Assembly: GCA_013399115.1 (NCBI GenBank)
Contig: VXAA01001102.1
Location: forward strand, 62,001-126,000
Source of the DNA: Anseranas semipalmata
Taxonomy: Eukaryota; Chordata; Aves; Anseriformes; Anseranatidae
Direction of reading: 5' to 3'
DNA length: 64,000 nucleotides
The position numbers and the translations under genes were made by a program. This document shows, piece by piece, positions 1 to 16,300 of this stretch. Under the pieces are notes generated by a model that searched no databases, was not told where the DNA came from, and saw nothing but the letters and a program-made list of their open reading frames with translations. How positions within the stretch are numbered: position 1 is the first letter of the stretch; each line of letters opens with the position of its first letter.

Positions 1-3751
<3,751 letters not shown>

Positions 3752-5035
3752 TCTACGTATACACTTTAAACCCATCATGTACTTTTTAAACTGCACTATT
3801 ATGAATTGCAACCATTGATTGTGAAGAAGGCAACCACTCTGGCACCAATCCACGATCAAAAGCAAAAATACTGCATTTTTGACCATAAATATTCTTCGCT
3901 CAGCATGCCCATGATGGTTTGGGACTTCTTTTGAGAGCAGAATTGTTAACTGATTCATGTTACTAAAAAGGAAAATGATGTATAAGTTTGTAGCATGGCA
4001 GTGTTGCCAAAAAGCTAGGGAGCCCTGGAGAAATGTGGTATACACATTGATATATCCAGCAAGAGCAATGCAGCCTTTTATTTTACTCTTCAAATTCTTT
4101 TTAGTACAGTCATTCCATTTATTTTAATAGTAAAACTAGCTTTTACAATATCAGTTTAGTATGGCTCATAGTTTCTGCTTTTAGTAAACCGCTCTAAAGG
4201 GGAGAGAACTTTTTAAAAGTTCTTAAACTAAAGATACAAGGCTTCATCAAGCAGCTGTGTTCAATTTTGTTGAATAGAAAGCAATTCTGATAATATAGCT
4301 TTGAAAAGGTAGAACAAGCTTGTTAATTTTAAGTGCTGAAGGTGGGTCAGGAAAGTCTTCTGGTTGGTAGTGATGTCCTATGAAAGCACTGTTACAGGAC
4401 TTCATTCACAGCTCTCAAGGGGTAAGGTATTCCCAGGTTTCCCATATCCAACTTGGCTGGTGGTCTTGGCTGCTGTAGTCAGCTGCCCTTTAAGTTGGCT
4501 TTATTTTTGGAGACTGATATTAGGCTGTTAACCATGTACCATTACTTTCTAAAAGAAGGGTTGTGTATAACTTTAAATGCTTTCTTCAGTTAATGTCTTT
4601 ATTGGCTAGGCTATTTCCTGCTAAAATGTTTTTAATCTCTACCCCCTACTTGGGCATTTTGGGCTCCAGTTTCCTAGTATATTCTCCAGGATACAGAGGG
4701 AACTAGAGACCATGTTTGGGTGCAATACTGGCTTAATCAAAGCTAGAAAAGTACACTGTCACTTTACTGAAACTTTCTGACTATACTTCTCATATTGCCT
4801 TAATGTAGCAGTAAGTGTGTTTATGCATCTGTTTCTTTGCACAGACATTTTGTCAAAATATTAAAACTCTACTTTTTTATGACACATTAGCATATAAACC
4901 TTACTCTAAGAGGGTATTTATTTTTTCACTTTGTAAAGAAAATTTTGTTTCCTCATGAAGCAAGAGCTTTGTCCTATATCGTAGGCAACTTCTGTCTTTT
5001 TATATTCAGATTAATAAAGGACTTTAAAAATCTAT
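3752..5035 (+). other. MYLIP: MYLIP 3' untranslated region
   Basis: About 1.28 kb of AT-rich sequence follows the stop codon with no long frame, and ends at the first well-placed AATAAA (5013–5018). A T/GT-rich stretch lies just downstream (5033–5080). The length is in the range expected for the vertebrate gene. The exact cleavage site is inferred. Confidence 0.75.
5013..5018 (+). terminator. MYLIP: MYLIP polyadenylation signal (AATAAA)
   Basis: Canonical AATAAA 1.26 kb past the stop codon, followed within 40 bp by a T/GT-rich element. A second AATAAA at 5310–5315 could serve a longer 3' UTR; its downstream region is less T/GT-rich, so I prefer the first. Confidence 0.7.
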
Positions 5036-8000
5036 TTTGTTATTGATCATACTTTAGTTTTGTTCTAAATTTTTTTCTGCAGTATTACTGAACTGAAAAT
5101 AATTTTCATGTTTATAGTCTGAATGTTGTGGGTCATGTTTTAAGGGGGTGGGGAGTTTCCTCAGGTGCATGCAGATTCTGAGGGAGGGAAGAAAAGTGGT
5201 GTGATATAGCCACCTTTGTTCAGGCATTTTAAAACAACTGACATATTCCAACTCTAAAATAGCCTTCAGACTTAACTTTGTGAAGAACCTTCCTGCAATG
5301 AATTGCCCCAATAAAGGGAGTATATTCCAATGAGATGAGAGACATGGAAAAATGCAGATGAAATAAGAGTTGGGGAGCTTTAGCAGGCCTCTCTAGAAAG
5401 GTCTTTTTTGACTGAAGCTATTCCTTTTATTCACCTTTACTTAGGACTCTGGTTCTTTCACATTCTGGAAGAGATGGTGCTTGAGCATTTCCAGCATGGT
5501 CCTCTGGTTTATCTGCTGGTAAGCTGATGGATGTAAGGGTGGGGGTCAGAGCAAAGCTTTCTGGAATCCATGGAGCTATATTCTGGAGAGTGAACTGAAG
5601 TCACTTAACTGTGAACTTTCAAGGAGTTTATTGCTATTTCAAAAGGCTTATTGCAGAGCAGAGTGTCCTGTTGTCAGAACAGTTCATCAGGGATTGAAGA
5701 TTGATGCCTTGGACCTAAAATAACTTCAGGTTGGCTCTGAAACACTTCCTCAGGAAAGAGGGAAAGGTGGCTGCTAACTAGGCAATGAATTCTGAATACA
5801 AGAGCTATTTATCTTAACATGAAGGCATTAGGTGTAAGATAATATGCCCTTTAAAAGAACAAAAACTTCATCCTGTTGAAAGTGAATTCAGTAGCACCCA
5901 CTTACTAAGATAAAAGTTCTGGGGAAAAGTTGTATGCCTCCTATATGCTATTTACAGGAAGGAATAGGGGCACAAGCATTTTCAGAGAAGGTTGTCCAAC
6001 TATTGTAGCAGTGTACAGTGGTGCTAAAGCAAACCTTCCTCTTTTCACAAAGATTTTGTTCAGTGCTAATAGAATTACATTTGTAACATCTAATCCATCT
6101 TATAGCAGCTGACTGAAATGGTTTGTAAATTAATCTAAATGTATGTTAACATAGGAAGCTGATCTAAAGCATTCAACAAAATCAAGCTGTTAAAATAGGC
6201 AAGCATAACTCTAGGTACTTGTAATTATATTGGCTGTGTAATTAGACATCCCTAATAAAAATAATCCCAGTAATTAGAACTTCTAATTAAATAAGGGTTT
6301 GACAGGTTATATGGTATAGGTTGAATTCAGGCAGAGCCTGTGACTTTTTTGTAAATATATTCTGCCCAGTCTTGAAAAGCTATGCAGAGGATCAGGTAGA
6401 GCCAAGGTACAGGTTCAGACAAGAGCCTGGCAAGTATTGGCTCTATTGCGGCTGTTGAAAACCTAGTTCTGCATTGGCAAATGGAGGTGTGGAGCACAAG
6501 CGGAGGCTAACAACAGCTTTTGCGATTGGGATGGGTGGGATTGGTATTTCAATATGTTCCACAACCAATGCGGTTTTAACCAAATGCTATTACCTTTTCT
6601 GGGAATTGAGCACCAGGTAGCCTGTTCTGAACATTGCAAATCACTTACCAAGAGCCTCACTTGGTTTATATGTAGGATTTAATAGGATGCAAAACAACAT
6701 AAGAGCAGCTTTGATGTGTTCACAGATAGCTTTCTTCAAAATGTAGTTGATCAGGCTATGTTAGAAAAGTTTTGCTTAACTATCCAAAACTGCTGTGGTA
6801 TGCATTGTTTGATGTTTGCAGTTGCAGTACACCCTTTCACGTAAGAAGTACTATGCCCAATCCATGTGAGCTGCCAAGAGCTGTGGAGAGTATAAAAAAG
6901 AAACAATAGGAAATCTCAAACTCCCCATGCCATGTAGCTATACCTGAAAAAGAGTCAGGTCTTGTTTGCCAAAGTCCTGTTGTTTTTCCTAAGAAGCTTT
7001 GTCTGTGTATTGTAATGGATGGCATTGGAAAAAAATAGTTCATGGAAATGACTGGAGTTTGTCCTTGACACTTTAGGAGCTGAAGGATTGATCACAAAGC
7101 TTCATGTAGTGCTTCTTGCATCTTATGTTAGTGTACTTGTGTGTATCAGACACTTCTAATGAAGTCAGTTCCTATACTGATCTTGCTACCCAAAGCTAGC
7201 ACTGCTTGGCAAGAAAAGGTTACCTCACAGAAAACTCAGTTCCACTTCATCTTCAAAGTCACCATGAAGCTTCTGATCTCATGTGTGCAATGTCATTTTA
7301 AAAGGCTGAAATCTCAAGTTTCTGCTACGGGTAAATGGGAAAAACAGTTACCTTTAGAGATGCTATGACTTGCTGGGTGACTCTAGGAGCCCTGTTAGTC
7401 TCTTGGACCTCCTGGCAGCAGGACAGCATTCAAAAGCAGCCATGGGGAGAGAGAGTTGCGAGTTCGAACCGTTGGAGAGATGTTTTTACAAAAGTAGAGT
7501 TACACTTGAATGTTATTAATAAAGAAGTTGGGAGTTTAGCTATAACCACACCTGCACTACTGGGGCTGGGAACTCCCAGCCCTCCACTGGTGTCTGCACG
7601 GCTTTCATCATCCCTGCTTGAGGGGAAGCTCAATCTGCAAGGGACTACAAAGGCAGGATGTTGAGATGTTTCAAGTTGCAACTGTCATGAAAACACAGCT
7701 CTGTCTTCTAGCACGTAGATGCTAATTTCAATATACATAGAAATGTTAAAAAGCCAAAGAACTGTGGAATAAAGGCTTCTGTATTTTTAAATTATTTTGA
7801 TTTCTTCCCTAAATGCCACAAAAGCATGTACACAGCAGCCTTCATATATTTTAAGATTTATTTCCTTGTTAAGTCAGTGTTGTGTTCCCATCGGAATGCC
7901 CCTGGGGAAAATTCTCATCTGCCAGCCTACGCTGTTTCACTTCACAGCAGCATGCTGGCACATTGATCAAAGATGGGGGAGAATTACAGCTCAGATTTCC

Positions 8001-10309
8001 TGTGTATGGTTTTAAACAACAAATTTTCTGCAGAGTGTTAAAATCATGAATTGACAAGTCCTAGCTTCAGTAATGCTTGGTCAAAGATCCTTCTTGAATT
8101 TCCTTCAGTTCTCACAGAAGCATACTGGAGTAAATACCTTGGTTGCCTTTGTGCCCATGGTTTCAGGGCTTGGGAGCCTGTTAAAACTGAAAGCAGCAAC
8201 TACAGCCGCCAGCACCCGCAGTGAGGGCAGAGCTAGGCTCGCCACATCTGGACAGGCAGGGGAAGAGAACAGTTACCCAAACATCGCTATCAGCTGCAAT
8301 ACCATGCATCTGATGGGGTTTTAATTCTTCCCTCTGTCTCCTCTGTGAAGGGCACCAGCACCTCCTGGGAGCCTGCTGTCATTTTATGGCCCTGTCAGGC
8401 CACAGCCAAACCTTCCGGTCTGCAAGGACCTTGTAACATCAAACAACTTCAAGGTAAGCAGCCATCTGGAACCCCTTTGCTCAACAGTTTGTTCAACAGT
8501 AGTGGGTGGTAAAAGGAAAAGCTATCGCGGTTTCAGTGTCCTTTTGTTTCCTGTAAAGGTGCAATAGGTGCCAGGAGCAACGCTGAGAAAGGGCTTTCAG
8601 AGCCCTAGCTGAAGGAATCGCTGTTTGCTGTAGTAGCAAGGAAGCTATAGTAACTGTGAAAACTTGGTGGGAATCGTGATTCCTCCATGGGGATGTGGGA
8701 TGGGAGGTGTCCAGAGCTGTGACAGGGGCTGGTGCTCCCCTACGCTCAGGTCATGCATGAAGTTCAGTGTGACTGCCTGTGTCTGCCAGGACTGGAGGCT
8801 TTCTGGGGCTGGCCGGCGGCTAGCTCTCGTAGCACTCATGCATACACCAACTTCCCGAAAGAGAAAGGTCAGGCAAACAAACCGTACAGGCTTTCCCAGA
8901 TCTCAACAACAGGTCACTTGCTGATTTCTTGCCAACTAAAATGCAGTATGCTTTCCAGCTGCTTGGAGCCTGTGGGAGGGCAAGACATGACTGGGAGGGG
9001 AATCAGTCTGCCCCTGAAAGCTGATGTCTTTCTCTGCCTTCACTTTGACCCTCTCCTGAGTGACCTGATTTAACCTCTCCACTCTTTGCTGAGCCTTCCT
9101 TATTCCAGAAGACTTTTCTGTTCTCTCACCAGTGATTTTTGGATCTGTCACCAGGATCTGAAGTCAGCCCTTCTTCTTCCAGCAGCTGTCCATATAGACT
9201 CCACTCTGGGAAAGAATCTGACTTTCTTTGGCCAAGACCATCCACAGAGACACACACATCTCTTTCTGTGCCTCATCAGAAGCACAAAGGGCACCATCCA
9301 CTACATTTCCACCTGTGGCAGCAAGAAAAAAATCAGTAGAACTGAATCTTTCCTCCTATCATGGGCGTGCCTAAACAAAAATGTTTGTCTATAGCTTCCC
9401 TTTCAGGTTCACTTAGTGGTTAGGATGGGATTAACTGTGTGTGCATATGTGTAAAGGTGTTCACCATCTCTATTTTTATCCAGTAGTTGGCATCTAGCTT
9501 CTCTGCCTCTTCAAAGCAAATCAATGCAGGTAATGATAGACAGTAACGTGGCAACGTTTTACATAAACAGGCTTGCTGGAGCCAGATCTTCCTCTCTCCT
9601 GCCAGAAGGCTTTTTGTCAGAGGAATCCATGCATCTGGCACCAAATTCCAATCATAGCACGACAACTGTGGGAATTACAGAGACATTGGCAGCTCATCTG
9701 AAGAGACAGTATTTGTTTTCCTTGTTTATAACTATAAATAGTCAATAGAGGACTCTCATTCAAACACTATCGATGATTGAAGTAATCCAGGCACAGAGAC
9801 ATGGCCAAAAATTGGACTTTCACTCCAGAGCTAGCCCACCTCTTGCTTCAGCAGCAAACAAGCCCTCAAGATACACTGACACACCCGGTGTTTGTGTTTG
9901 ACCTTAAAACTGTTTGCCTATGCCCCTGCCTGGCCTGGATTCACACAACTTCAGCGCTGCTGTGGTTTGAGCAGCTGACTTCCACCTCAGCCTCTCCAAG
10001 ATCCACAAAGTGGAGCAACACTGAAGTGTCCTGAGAGCGCCCTGTCTGCCTGGGCGGCGTGCTCAGTGCTAAGGCACGCTGACAACACATGCCCTAGCAT
10101 AAGGCAGTCTCAGGGTCTTTATATTTAGTACACTGGAAGTGGTGCTTCACCACCTTGTCATTAGGGCTCTCTCACCCTGTGGGAGATGTGCATTTGAACC
10201 TCTCCTGGGGCTGAAGTAAATGACCACAGCTCTTCTATTTCCTGGGTGAACAGTCCCTCCGCTGTGATACGAGGTAGAAGAGAACCCTGTCTTTCTTCCC
10301 TGATCTTAC

Positions 10310-10310
<1 letters not shown>
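5036..10310. other. Intergenic region downstream of MYLIP, no gene seen
   Basis: Short open frames in all six readings look random: no conserved domain, no coherent splice pattern. A homeodomain-type TAATTA/CTAATTA cluster lies at about 6230–6300. A second polyadenylation hexamer is at 5310–5315. Otherwise I see nothing specific. Confidence 0.6.

Positions 10311-10348
<38 letters not shown>
10311..10348 (+). repeat. Homopolymer A(38)
   Basis: Uninterrupted run of 38 A. There is no AATAAA in the 70 bp upstream and I found no flanking target-site duplication, so a processed retrocopy is not supported. Classed as a simple repeat. Confidence 0.9.
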
Positions 10349-10350
<2 letters not shown>

Positions 10351-13300
10351 TTGCTGTTGCTGCTTTTAAGAATAATTGCAAGCACCTTCTTGGAAGAGAT
10401 ATTTGAGACTGCTAGGAATGGTATGTGTGGAAAAACGCTTGGAAGGGAAAAACAGAGACACAGGGGTATTGCCACAATGGACACTGTTGCCCAATAGACC
10501 GTGATCTTGGGTAGGTTCCCGAATGCCCAAGTGCAGGCACTTTTCCCTCATGTCATGTTCCTACCAGAAGGGTTTCCCTCAAAATCAACTGTCATGTCCT
10601 GCAAACCAAGGCCATTACTGCAAACAACGTTTTCTCTATGTGGCAGGAAGCTCTGTACCAATGGAAAAAAAGAGTAACACCAAAACCAGAGCACAGTCTA
10701 CTGAATGTAAAATCAGCAGCATGGCTGTAACTCGTCCTGAAAACCATGTCCTTGAGCTAGAGAGAAACATGTGACTGTGGGAAGAGGAACCAACAAGGGT
10801 AAGGAACAAGTGACAGGAAGATAAAGGGCAGCTCCCCAACAATCAAATACATTGCTGTGGTTTTCAATAATAAACGGAATTGTCATGTGCTTCTTTTCTC
10901 ACTCTTAGCTATGCAAACATTAAATTAGCAACCCCAGGCTGCCAAAGCCTTCCTTATCAAATACCAGTCACAGCCACAGAGAAAGAACGTTGCTTTGGTG
11001 GTGCAGACGCAACCCCCACAGCCAATCCTCAGCTGAGTGCTGTCTCCCCGGATTTTTTTGGTAAGACTCCGGTCCTTTACCATTTCACTGGGGCACATTT
11101 TTCCCGGAGCAGTGGAGCCTGTTCTTGCCCAGCACGTTTGTGGGAGGGATACAGCAGTGTCGTGTCATGTGAAACACCCTGTGGCTTCACCAGCAGCTTA
11201 CTGGGCACCTACTAAGAGGCATTATCCATGCTCACAGGGGAATGGTCAGTCTCTTGGGAGTTTCTCTTCCTTCCCCCACACTGTCGCAAACTCACTCTTC
11301 TACTTTCAGTGCAGTCCAAACAAAATGCATTTCTGCTAAATAAGGTTAATTTGCATGTGAAAATTTACTTTGGGAGGGAGTTTTGTTCTAGAAAAATACT
11401 AGAAAAATGTTCTAGAAAAAGCTGGGTAGCTTAGAGGAAGTATATTTTTTCTTTCTAGCTCTGTCCAGCTAAAGAAAATCATCATAAGAATGATGTCTTT
11501 GAGTTTTACATATTCTCAGAATAGACTCAGACATTCAGACAGGCACACACAGTTTTTGCCTCAGTGTAAGCATGAAGTTTCAGTCATTGGAAAAGGCATT
11601 TTCAGAAAGTTTTGCAGGTTGTTAAACAAGGAGCTATAACTGAAACTGTTCTGCTAATTCAGTGATAATTTTCTCTATCACTGAATGATCACCAGATTGA
11701 AATTTCACATGCAGCTTCCACACAGCAATCAGTGTAAAGCTTTTCACCCCTGAGTTATGGCTGCTTCTGCATGTGTTGTTACCTCTTGTTACCTTTGTAT
11801 CAAAGAAGCAGAAGACAGCTGGCCTTGCAGGAGATGTGTAGTCCCAAGACAGTGAGACTGCTCTATCTTTTTGAGGAAAAAGCTAAATAAGGACCTAAAA
11901 TACTCAGTGATTCTGTGATTTTACTAGTAATGTTGTTTAATCTACAGAGGTTTTGAGAAGAAATGTATGCATGGCTAACTCATCCCAGGTAAGAAAGACC
12001 TTACAATGATGTTCCCTCTATGGTCTCCAATAAATGAAAGTTGCTAATTGTTTAACCCTAAAGTTTCATTTCTCTATGCTATAAGTGACTTAGCATGCAG
12101 CAGACTCCAGTCAAGAGTGGAGTTTTTGGTTCTTACCCATCTAGCTAACAGCTTTGTTGTGGTACATGTATTTCCTCCTACTGATCATCTTACTAGGTAC
12201 CACAGTTTGCCCCAGAGACAGGCCCAAGTCTGCAGCCAGCATTCAAGCTAGACTTTGGACCTGGCTTTTATCTGTAAGGGGTACTGCAGTACAACCAGGT
12301 AAATCTCCAGTTTTAGAGTTCAATGCTGAGACTGCCGCCCGGGTCAGGATCTGAACTGCGCTGTTTGGGCAAGTCTCTTGTTGTTGTTAAATACCGAGAC
12401 ATGTTCTTCCCCCCAGCTGTCTGCTCCTGACACTTGTTCTTTCCCTCTAGTTTGTAGGTTGAAGAATCAGGTAATTACTACCCTGGGGTTTCCATCCTTT
12501 GGAAAATGCTGTGCTCTCCTACCAAATAGGGCTCTTTGTGTTTAAACAGAAGTGCTCGTAGTGTGTTTGTTAGCTTTGCTTGTTGCCTTGTGTTTGTTTC
12601 TCTGTAAAACAAACATTTTCTCCAGACTTGCTCAGGGCTAAAAGAGGTGATTCATAAGTCTCATTTTAGTGTCCAAGTCTTTATGTGGATATTAATTAGG
12701 TTCAGGATGAGATATTAGTTACTCTCTGAGCTTGGTTTTCCTTATCCCACCAAGCCATACATTGCTATCAATGCTGCTATGACCAACCGGATTCCTAATT
12801 TCCCCAGACTGCTGCTAAACCAGCTGGAGTGTGTGAAAGAGGCATGTCTTAGGCACTATTTCGTGGTGACAGTGGCATAATAGGACCTTCATCTCAAACA
12901 TATGGATTGATCCAGGTAAATCTTTGTCTGGACATGGCTTCTGCTGGCATTTTCCTTGGCACAAACGCGGCATAATGCTGAAGCACCATGGGGAACAGCT
13001 GGCAGAGATGGAGCGTGGCAGCCTCTGCTGCTCCACCTGGATGGTCAGGCTTCTTGAGCCATGCAATGGAAGCAGAAAAATAAATAGCTCTGTTTTATGA
13101 AAATGAAGGTTCAAGTTGCTGTTGGGCTCCTTACTGCTTGCTAATATGACTATGAGCTGGGAAAAGCTTGGGTGGGGAGCATCGTCTCCCAGAGCAAAAT
13201 TTCTTGCTTTTCTTCCTGGCAGATTTGCAGTGGGAGAGGAGTGCTGGGCAGCTGCAGGGGAAGGGCCTGGTGCCTTTTTGCTGGGGGCAGGCGAGAGCAA

Positions 13301-16300
13301 AGTAGGGCATTTGGAAAAGGCCCACAATAGGCAAGTTTGCACCAAGTTTGTGGGGAATATGCTGTGGAACATGTCCCATACAATGGTCCCAAATCTTGGA
13401 AAAAATGGGCCAGAGGAAGAAGGGCACAGACACCAGAATCACCTCGCTTGGTAGCTTTACTGACAGATTGGTGAAAGCCAGAGCGAGGTGACTACAGGCA
13501 CTGTGTGCGCACCGGTGCGTGTATATATGGCTGTTATCGCTGGTGCTACGAAGGAAATTTTGTATTACTTGGAGACAACAATAGCCCAGAAAATGGAGTG
13601 GGCACCAAGGAATAAGTGAGACGGAAAGAATCTGATCCTCCTCATTAAACTGCTCATTCTCCAACAACAGATGGTGTGTTTGGGAGTGTTTGCCGTTAAG
13701 AAAGTTAAAGCCCTGGACCAAAGGGAAAATATAAGCCACATTTAACTACTTGCATATGTTGACTTTTGGAATCATTTTCAGTCAGATATAATGTCAGACA
13801 TCCATACACTGACCCCTGGTTTTTGTTTGCCTGTGCTCTTTCATATGTTTGTCATTATGTTTGTCTTGTGCCCCAGCATGACAGCAAAATGTTCACTATT
13901 GTTTTGCCATAAATAGTAAACAAGTTTGGAGAACTGTTTAGAAGAAAGGAGAGTTGCGGCTGATGGAAGGTTTTGTATAGCAGAGACATTTTAATATAGG
14001 CAGGTGGGAACAATTATTATGTCTGCCTTGAAAGCTATTCAAATAGCTATGCCAATTTGCATCACTTAAAATTTGTTTTACTGTGTCGCCTGTCTGTTTC
14101 ACATTGTTGGAGGTTTTTTAAACCTCAACCAAAACGTTCTAAGAATGACACTGAGAAAAAACATATTGTTTTGCCATCTTAAAAATTCTTGCCTGTGCAA
14201 ATCCCTCATGTGTGTACCACCTAAATCATATAAATACTTGTATTTGCTTATACCTAGGTATCTATGCATACAGGTGCATGTATTTTCTTAGGTTGCAGTT
14301 GCTTTTCTTCCTACCCTGCTTCATTCAAATAGCTCCGACTTGGAGAACGTGTTACTGCTGCAGAGAGAGGAGAAAAGGGGCTTTAATGTTTAAAGCATCA
14401 ATTCTCAGCACTGGAGAGCTGGATTTGAATTCGGCTTTTACGTGAAGTTCCCACATGATGCCAGCCATGTGACACAGCCACGCTTTTCCCAGCTGGCTGT
14501 TAAAATACATCCACGCTGCAGATCGCTGCTCTGAGCCTGCAGGGCACGGCGATGCTCTCCCATGCGTACCTGCACCGTGCCAGCACCGGGCTGCACGGCA
14601 CTTCCAGCCTGGCAGCACCCCAAGGTCTTGTTCTGCCCCCAGATCCTTCTCCGGTAGACATGCAGTACTGATGGCCAAAGCTGCCATTCTCGGTTACTTC
14701 GATCTAGTGCAATTGACTCCAGAGTTTGGCTCAGCGTATCACCTGCTGTCACCACCAAAACACATTTTCTAATATTAGATGAATCCCCAAGGTGCTCCTT
14801 GAAAGGGAAAAAAAATATATCAGCCGTGTGAAGTGATGGATGTGCTGTATTACTGGAAGCAGCAAAATGATTTCCATTAAAATATAACATTAAATCTCAC
14901 TCTTCTATTCCACTGCGAAGCAATGGGGAAAATTATCTCATAAGCAGGATGTTTCTGAGATTTTGAAACAGCTTCACAGCCTCACCCCTGTCACTGATAC
15001 TGTCAAATTGGCATACCATATACCTCAAAATGCTGTGCACTGCACAGCCATAAATCCTACATGGATTTTTCCTATTGCCTTAGTGTTGTTAGCCCTGCTA
15101 TGACAGGCTGTAGTGCTGAATGAGCGCATAACTTGGCAGAGGTCATACAAGGTAGCAAAGACCTCCCAAGGGAGCACAGGCTTCATAACACTCTCATTTT
15201 CTGAGCACTGCTGGGTAAGCAGCCTGGATGCCATACTCTCTCTGTATCATTTAGTTGTGCCCTCAACTGTTTTTACTGAGGATGCATCTGTGCAACATTC
15301 TGGGAACCAGAAACATTTATCAGGCATTTTGTTGTCTTGTTTTCTGACCCCCAAAAAGCTACCTGTCATTTCCCAGAGCCATTGCCAAATCTCAGTGTGG
15401 CTGTTTTTAATATTCATTATAATTGTGTTAACATGTTTGCTGAGTGAGCACTTCTGGCCTGTGCTGACCGCTTGGAATTCAAAATTAGCACAGTAATTAT
15501 ATTTCACAGTCTACTGGCCGATGGGAAATTTCACCTCACTTGTGAATTTGCATGTTCTGAAATAGGTCGGAGAAGCAGATGGCTTTGAAAGAAGAGAAAA
15601 AATAAAAAGGGCTGGGAGTCAGCCTCCTGTTTTGCTTCTTGGATTAAGCCCTTTCTGGCAGGGGGAGGGCTCACATCCAGTTAGGTAGCTCCCTGGCGCT
15701 GAGGGAACCATCGGGAGCATCTCTGGAATCTTCCTGGAGGTGGCTTCTGGGTGGCTTCCCAGAGCATTTATGCACAGTGTGTCTGGAAGCACCAGCTCCT
15801 TAGTGGCTCCATTGGAGACTTTGAAATGAGCACCAGATGAGCCTGACATCTAAGAGTCTGAGGGCAGGAGAAAAACAGCTTTCCATTACTGTGATGCTGA
15901 AGCTGTAGTTAAATATAGGTGTCGCCAACTGCAAGATCTGTTAGATAACTGAGCAAACATATCTCTGGGGAAGCCACCTTGGCCTGAAGTATTTTTCTCA
16001 CTTCTGTGGACACAAGGAAACTATAACATCTATATTCTAGCCCCTCTTTGATTATCACTTCAATCCCAGTAATTAAGGGCAGTCTCAGAAACAGTGAGTT
16101 GAAGTCCCCCGAGGAACACAAACACACCCCCAAGTCTCCCCAAGGAGCCCACCACGTTCCTCCAGTGTTTCAGTGCATTATGAGGCCTGTTTTCCCACAT
16201 ACTATGGCAGAATGAAAGACAAATAAAAACACTGCAGCGATGCACAATGTACTTCTGTGAGTGCTCTCATGCTTTCATGTGTTGTATGGATTTGCCTCCT

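Noticed and set aside
7455..7475. tRNA-like B box (GAGTTCGAACC)
   Set aside because: No A box at the right distance, no cloverleaf-forming flanks and no acceptor stem.
10311..10348. A(38) as the tail of a processed pseudogene or SINE
   Set aside because: No polyadenylation hexamer upstream, no coding relic and no target-site duplication found.
13131..13739. Minus-strand frame of about 200 codons
   Set aside because: No recognisable domain, overlapping open frames on the same DNA, and no splice context; expected by chance in this length of sequence.
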